Below, piece by piece: positions 60,683 through 64,000 of a stretch of DNA of 64,000 nucleotides. Positions within the stretch are counted from its first letter, which is position 1, and each line of letters begins with the position of its first letter. This stretch comes from Bacteroidales bacterium (GTDB lineage: Bacteria; Bacteroidota; Bacteroidia; Bacteroidales; P3), in contig JAGCOF010000053.1 in NCBI GenBank assembly GCA_017645585.1, positions 1 to 64,000 of the forward strand, written 5' to 3'. The notes below the pieces were generated by a model, which saw only the letters and a program-made list of their open reading frames with translations, did no database searches and was not told the DNA's origin. A program made the translations under genes and the position numbers.

Positions 60683-61759
60683 ATGTCATTATCATTAAGA
60701 CAACGTGTAGGCCTCGAGCTGCAGCGCTCGCTGCGCAAGACCGACGAGCAGTTGCATCCGCTGCGCACCCTTTTCTGGGAGTGCACGTTGCGGTGCAATA
60801 TGTCGTGCCGTCACTGTGGCAGCGACTGCAAGGTGCAGCCTTCTGTTCCCGATATGCCGGCCGAGGACTTCCTCAGGGTGATAGACACGATTACCCCCCA
60901 CGTCGACCCCCACAAGGTCTTCATTATCTTCACCGGCGGTGAGGCGCTGCTGCGCGACGACCTGGAGCAGGTAGGCCTCGAGCTCTATCGCCGCGAGTAT
61001 CCCTGGGGAGTGGTCACCAATGGCTTCCTTCTTGACGAAGAGCGCCTGAGAAGTTTGTTGGCCAGCGGGATGCATAGCATCACCGTGAGCCTCGACGGTT
61101 TCGAGGAGCAGCACAATTGGATACGTCGCCATCCGCAGTCGTTCGAGAAGGCTACGCAGGCCATCAAGTTGCTGACACAACAGAAGGACTTGTTGTGGGA
61201 TATTGTGACTTGTGTGAACCCGAGGAGTTATCCTCACTTAAAGGAGTTTAAAGAATACCTTGTTTCGCTGGGTGTCCCTGCCTGGCGTCTCTTCAGTATT
61301 TTCCCCATGGGCCGTGCGGCCCACGACCCTGAGCTGCAACTCACCGACGAGCAGTTCCGTGGCATACTCGACTTTATCAAGGAGTGCCGTGAGAGCGACT
61401 CGCGCATCAATGTGAGCTACGCCTGTGAGGGCTTTCTGGGCGAGTACGAGCAGCGTGTTCGCGACCATTTCTTCCACTGCCGCAGTGGTGTGGATGTGGC
61501 CAGCATCCGTTGCGACGGTGCCATCAGTGGCTGCACCTCGGTGCGCAGCCACATGGATCAGGGCAATATCTACAAGGATGACTTCTGGGATGTCTGGCAG
61601 AGCCGCTTCCAGGTGATGCGCGACCATTCCTGGGCACGCAAAGGGCAGTGCAAAGACTGCAAGGTGTGGCGCTACTGCGAAGGCTCCGGCCTCCATCTCT
61701 ACGACGACAATGGAGACCTGTTGGTATGTCATTATCATAGATTGAAAAGCGGAAAGTGA
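60683..61759 (+). CDS. Radical SAM/SPASM protein associated with the lipoproteins
   Basis: 358 residues. The SAM cluster motif C38-x3-C42-x2-C45 lies in RCNMSCRHCGSDC; FTGGEALLRDDLEQ is the GGE motif, TVSLDGFEEQHNWIRR the middle strand. Near the end is a SPASM-like cysteine set (FHCRSGV, RCDGAISGCTS, GQCKDCKVWRYCEGS, VCHYH) for auxiliary clusters. SPASM enzymes modify peptides or proteins, often by making thioether or C-C links. Here the partner is likely one or both lipoproteins just upstream. Distinct from the core nrdG and other radical SAM proteins. Confidence 0.92.
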   Translation: MSLSLRQRVGLELQRSLRKTDEQLHPLRTLFWECTLRCNMSCRHCGSDCKVQPSVPDMPAEDFLRVIDTITPHVDPHKVFIIFTGGEALLRDDLEQVGLELYRREYPWGVVTNGFLLDEERLRSLLASGMHSITVSLDGFEEQHNWIRRHPQSFEKATQAIKLLTQQKDLLWDIVTCVNPRSYPHLKEFKEYLVSLGVPAWRLFSIFPMGRAAHDPELQLTDEQFRGILDFIKECRESDSRINVSYACEGFLGEYEQRVRDHFFHCRSGVDVASIRCDGAISGCTSVRSHMDQGNIYKDDFWDVWQSRFQVMRDHSWARKGQCKDCKVWRYCEGSGLHLYDDNGDLLVCHYHRLKSGK

Positions 61760-61765
61760 TTATTT

Positions 61766-61796
61766 TCGCTTTTCATTTTTCGCTTTTCATTTTATT
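61766..61796. repeat. CGCTTTTCATTTTT 14-bp direct repeat
   Basis: Two copies (two heptamers each) between the radical SAM gene and the metK promoter. Confidence 0.75.
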
Positions 61797-61799
61797 TTG

Positions 61800-61807
61800 T
61801 ATCTTTG
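61800..61807 (+). promoter_or_regulatory. -7 box of metK
   Basis: TATCTTTG, placing the start of transcription just ahead of the SAM-II riboswitch. Confidence 0.7.
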
Positions 61808-61814
61808 CATCTGC

Positions 61815-61868
61815 AAATGTGGATAGATTTGTAATGATTGCAACCACTTGAAAAAATGCTAAAGCGTT
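61815..61868 (+). promoter_or_regulatory. SAM-II riboswitch of metK
   Basis: GTGG (61819-61822) pairs with CCAC (61844-61847); the loop holds ATAGATTTGTAATGATTGCAA, and the downstream strand is AAAAAATGCTAAAGC. The GATTT...ATTGCAA...stem...ATGCTAAAG order is the SAM-II consensus (an H-type pseudoknot). Binding of S-adenosylmethionine is expected to lower metK expression. It is at the extreme 5' end of the message, 70 nt from the start codon. Confidence 0.85.
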
Positions 61869-61939
61869 AATTCATGGCGATTTCAGTACACATCTTTTCA
61901 CTGTTAAAACAATGTATTAACAGTTAAAAGTAATGTAAA

Positions 61940-63181
61940 ATGAGTTATTTCTTCACTTCAGAATCAGTGAGCGAGGGCCATCCCGACAAGGTGGCCGACC
62001 AAATCAGCGATGCGCTGTTGGATGAATTCCTGCGCCGTGACCCTGAGAGTCATGTGGCTTGCGAGACGATGGTGACTACCGGCTTGGCCGTGGTAAGCGG
62101 CGAGGTGAGTTGCAACGGCTGGGTCGATGTGCAGCAAACTGTGCGCGATGTCATCAAGGGCATCGGCTACACCAAGGGCGAGTACAAGTTCGAGGCCGAG
62201 AGCTGTGGTGTGCTCAGTGCTATCCATGAGCAGAGCCAGGATATCAACCAAGGCGTCAGCCGTAAGGAAAAGAAGAATCAGGGCGCCGGCGACCAAGGCA
62301 TGATGTTCGGTTATGCCTGTCGCGAGACCGACGAACTGATGCCGCTGCCCATCACCTTGGCGCACATCATCCTTATAGAACTTGGTAAGATACGCCGCGA
62401 AGGCAAACAGATGCGCTACCTGAGGCCCGATGCCAAGAGTCAGGTGACGGTGCAGTACAGCGACAAAGGCAACCCCGAACGCATAGAGGCCATTGTGGTC
62501 AGTACCCAGCACGACCCCGATGTGGAGCAGGAACAGATACGCGCCGACGTGGAAAAGATACTGCTTCCGCGAGTTGTGAAACGCCTGCCGAAGGCCACAC
62601 AGAAGCTGTTTGGCAAAGATGCCAAACTGTTTGTCAATCCGACCGGCAAGTTTGTTATAGGTGGTCCTCACGGCGACACAGGTCTCACGGGCCGCAAGAT
62701 TATTGTCGACACCTATGGCGGCCGTGGTGCCCACGGTGGCGGTGCCTTCAGCGGCAAGGACAGCAGCAAAGTGGACCGTTCGGCGGCTTACGCCACGCGC
62801 CATATTGCCAAGAACCTTGTGGCTGCCGGCCTCTGTGACGAAGCCCTTGTGCAGGTGGCCTACGCCATCGGCGTGGCCGAGCCGGTGGGCCTGTATGTCA
62901 ACACATACGGCACGGCCAAAGTAAAGATGAGCGACGGTGAGATCGCCGCGCGTGTGAAAAAACTCTTCGACCTGCGTCCCTACGCCATCGTGGAGCGCTT
63001 CGGCCTCAAGAACCCCATCTTCCTGCCTACCGCTGCCTATGGCCACATGGGTCGCGACCCCTTCGAGGACTATGTCATCGTCTATGATGCCGCCGGCCGC
63101 AAGCGCAAGAAGAAGGTGCAGTTCTTCGGCTGGGAAAAACTTGATATGGTCGAAGCCATCAGAAAAGAGTTCAAACTATGA
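61940..63181 (+). CDS. metK: S-adenosylmethionine synthase
   Basis: 413 residues. Makes SAM from methionine and [38 protein letters not shown], the P-loop-like [21 protein letters not shown], and [19 protein letters not shown] are the family signatures. The start codon is preceded by a short hairpin CTGTTAA/TTAACAG (61901-61923). The last codon overlaps the start of the DUF4491-like gene (ATGA). Confidence 0.97.
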   Translation: MSYFFTSESVSEGHPDKVADQISDALLDEFLRRDPESHVACETMVTTGLAVVSGEVSCNGWVDVQQTVRDVIKGIGYTKGEYKFEAESCGVLSAIHEQSQDINQGVSRKEKKNQGAGDQGMMFGYACRETDELMPLPITLAHIILIELGKIRREGKQMRYLRPDAKSQVTVQYSDKGNPERIEAIVVSTQHDPDVEQEQIRADVEKILLPRVVKRLPKATQKLFGKDAKLFVNPTGKFVIGGPHGDTGLTGRKIIVDTYGGRGAHGGGAFSGKDSSKVDRSAAYATRHIAKNLVAAGLCDEALVQVAYAIGVAEPVGLYVNTYGTAKVKMSDGEIAARVKKLFDLRPYAIVERFGLKNPIFLPTAAYGHMGRDPFEDYVIVYDAAGRKRKKKVQFFGWEKLDMVEAIRKEFKL

Positions 63182-63468
63182 ATTTTACGGGCCTGATTAT
63201 CGGTGTAGCCACATTTTTGTGCATTGGCCTTTTCCATCCCGTGGTGATTAAGGCAGAATATCATTTCGGCGTGGGCTGTTGGTGGGCGTTTCTTGTATTG
63301 GGCTTGGCATGCATTGGTGGGTCGCTGATGGTAGAGAGCACTATATTGTCCACTTTGCTTGGTGTTATGGCATTCTCAAGTTTGTGGTCCATTTTGGAGC
63401 TTTTCAAGCAGCGAGAGCGTGTCAAGAAAGGGTGGTTCCCGGATAATCCTAAAAGAAAGAATAAATAA
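63178..63468 (+). CDS. DUF4491-like small membrane protein
   Basis: 96 residues, three predicted membrane helices (about 3-23, 33-51, 56-75) with the lumen-side pattern [31 protein letters not shown] and a tail WFPDNPKR. The K-x-E-Y-x-x-G...W-W-A-F block is typical of DUF4491. Function unknown. It overlaps metK by 4 bases and is 8 bp before pdxJ, so all three are likely one operon. Confidence 0.85.
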   Translation: MNFTGLIIGVATFLCIGLFHPVVIKAEYHFGVGCWWAFLVLGLACIGGSLMVESTILSTLLGVMAFSSLWSILELFKQRERVKKGWFPDNPKRKNK

Positions 63469-63476
63469 AACGATAT

Positions 63477-64000
63477 ATGACGAAACTCAGTGTGAATATC
63501 AACAAGGTGGCCACCATCCGCAATGCGCGTGGCGGCAATACGCCTGACGTGTTAAAGTTCGCCGTGGACTGCGAGCGTTTCGGAGCCCAAGGCATCACCG
63601 TGCATCCGCGTCCCGACGAGCGCCATATCCGCTATGCCGACGCGCTGGCCATCAAGCCGCTCATCGGTGTAGAATATAATATCGAGGGTAATCCCAAGGG
63701 TATTTCCAAGAGTCGCCCCTACGGCTTTATCGACCTGGTGAAGGAGATACAGCCCGCGCAGGTGACGCTGGTGCCCGACGCCGAAGGGGTGCTGACCAGC
63801 AATGCCGGTTGGGATACCGTCAAGAACCAGGACTACTTGAAGGATGTGGTCAAGGAGTTCAAGGCTTGCGGTATCCGCGTGAGCATCTTCATCGATGCCA
63901 ATCCGGAGATGATTGAGATGGCCGCCAAGACGGGCACCGACCGTGTGGAACTCTATACCGAGAACTATGCCCGGGAGTACGGGCAGCTTGCCCGTACCAC
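63477..64000 (+). CDS. pdxJ: Pyridoxine 5'-phosphate synthase, N-terminal part
   Basis: The first 174 codons are present; the gene runs out of the window. Condenses 1-deoxyxylulose 5-phosphate with 3-amino-2-oxopropyl phosphate to make vitamin B6. [62 protein letters not shown] and [11 protein letters not shown] are diagnostic. The start codon lies 8 bp past the DUF4491-like stop. Confidence 0.95.
   Translation, partial: MTKLSVNINKVATIRNARGGNTPDVLKFAVDCERFGAQGITVHPRPDERHIRYADALAIKPLIGVEYNIEGNPKGISKSRPYGFIDLVKEIQPAQVTLVPDAEGVLTSNAGWDTVKNQDYLKDVVKEFKACGIRVSIFIDANPEMIEMAAKTGTDRVELYTENYAREYGQLART

Overview
The window is chromosomal DNA from a member of the Bacteroidota, most likely a Bacteroidales. 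The evidence is the many promoters of the Bacteroidota type (TAnnTTTG -7 box, with a TTTG about 19 nt upstream where visible), a complete SprA/Sov type IX secretion translocon gene, two secreted proteins with type IX sorting domains, a carboxypeptidase-regulatory TonB-dependent receptor paired with a DUF4249-type lipoprotein, and the lack of clear Shine-Dalgarno sequences. GC is high in the core genes and visibly lower around 15-19 kb. I cannot name a genus.

Layout. 0-7.6 kb: end of an EF-G-like factor, ettA, recJ, then a cobalamin riboswitch in front of the class III ribonucleotide reductase pair nrdD-nrdG. 7.7-11.1 kb: tRNA-Cys, two large palindromes, and a lipoprotein-type histidine kinase with its response regulator. 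11.2-14.5 kb: a type IX cargo protein and nadB. 14.5-19.2 kb: an accessory island with a dispersed 306-bp repeat, a strongly folded 200-nt RNA with its own promoter and terminator, an EcoRI-type adenine methyltransferase joined end to end with a DUF262-HNH nuclease, a DUF4143 ATPase, and a miniature Fic protein that has lost its Fic domain. 19.2-27 kb: gdhA, an acyltransferase, aroQ, an ECF sigma operon with envelope proteins, panC and a YciO/Sua5 protein. 27-30.4 kb: a repeat-rich spacer, an M64-type metallopeptidase and a lipoprotein. 30.4-47 kb: ruvA, sprA, a TPR protein, dedA, sufS, recN, aroK, a nucleoside-kinase-like gene and an aminopeptidase P. 47-58 kb: a 1,578-residue type IX cargo protein, a glutamine synthetase, folK, the TonB receptor/DUF4249 pair and the second copy of the 306-bp repeat. 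58-64 kb: rplU-rpmA, DAHP synthase/chorismate mutase, a radical SAM/SPASM protein with two lipoproteins, a SAM-II riboswitch before metK, a DUF4491-like protein and the start of pdxJ.

Two things stand out. The first is the 15-19 kb island, above all the folded RNA plus methyltransferase plus DUF262-HNH unit, and the Fic-less Fic protein behind a palindromic operator. The second is a window-wide pattern of short degenerate tandem repeats. Units are nearly always 11 bp, or 7-9 bp. They lie in spacers, in several cases build long hairpins, and also interrupt coding genes in frame (anti-sigma-like protein, M64 peptidase, nadB, panC, folK, a type IX sorting domain). The unit sequence differs at each site while the period and design are kept.
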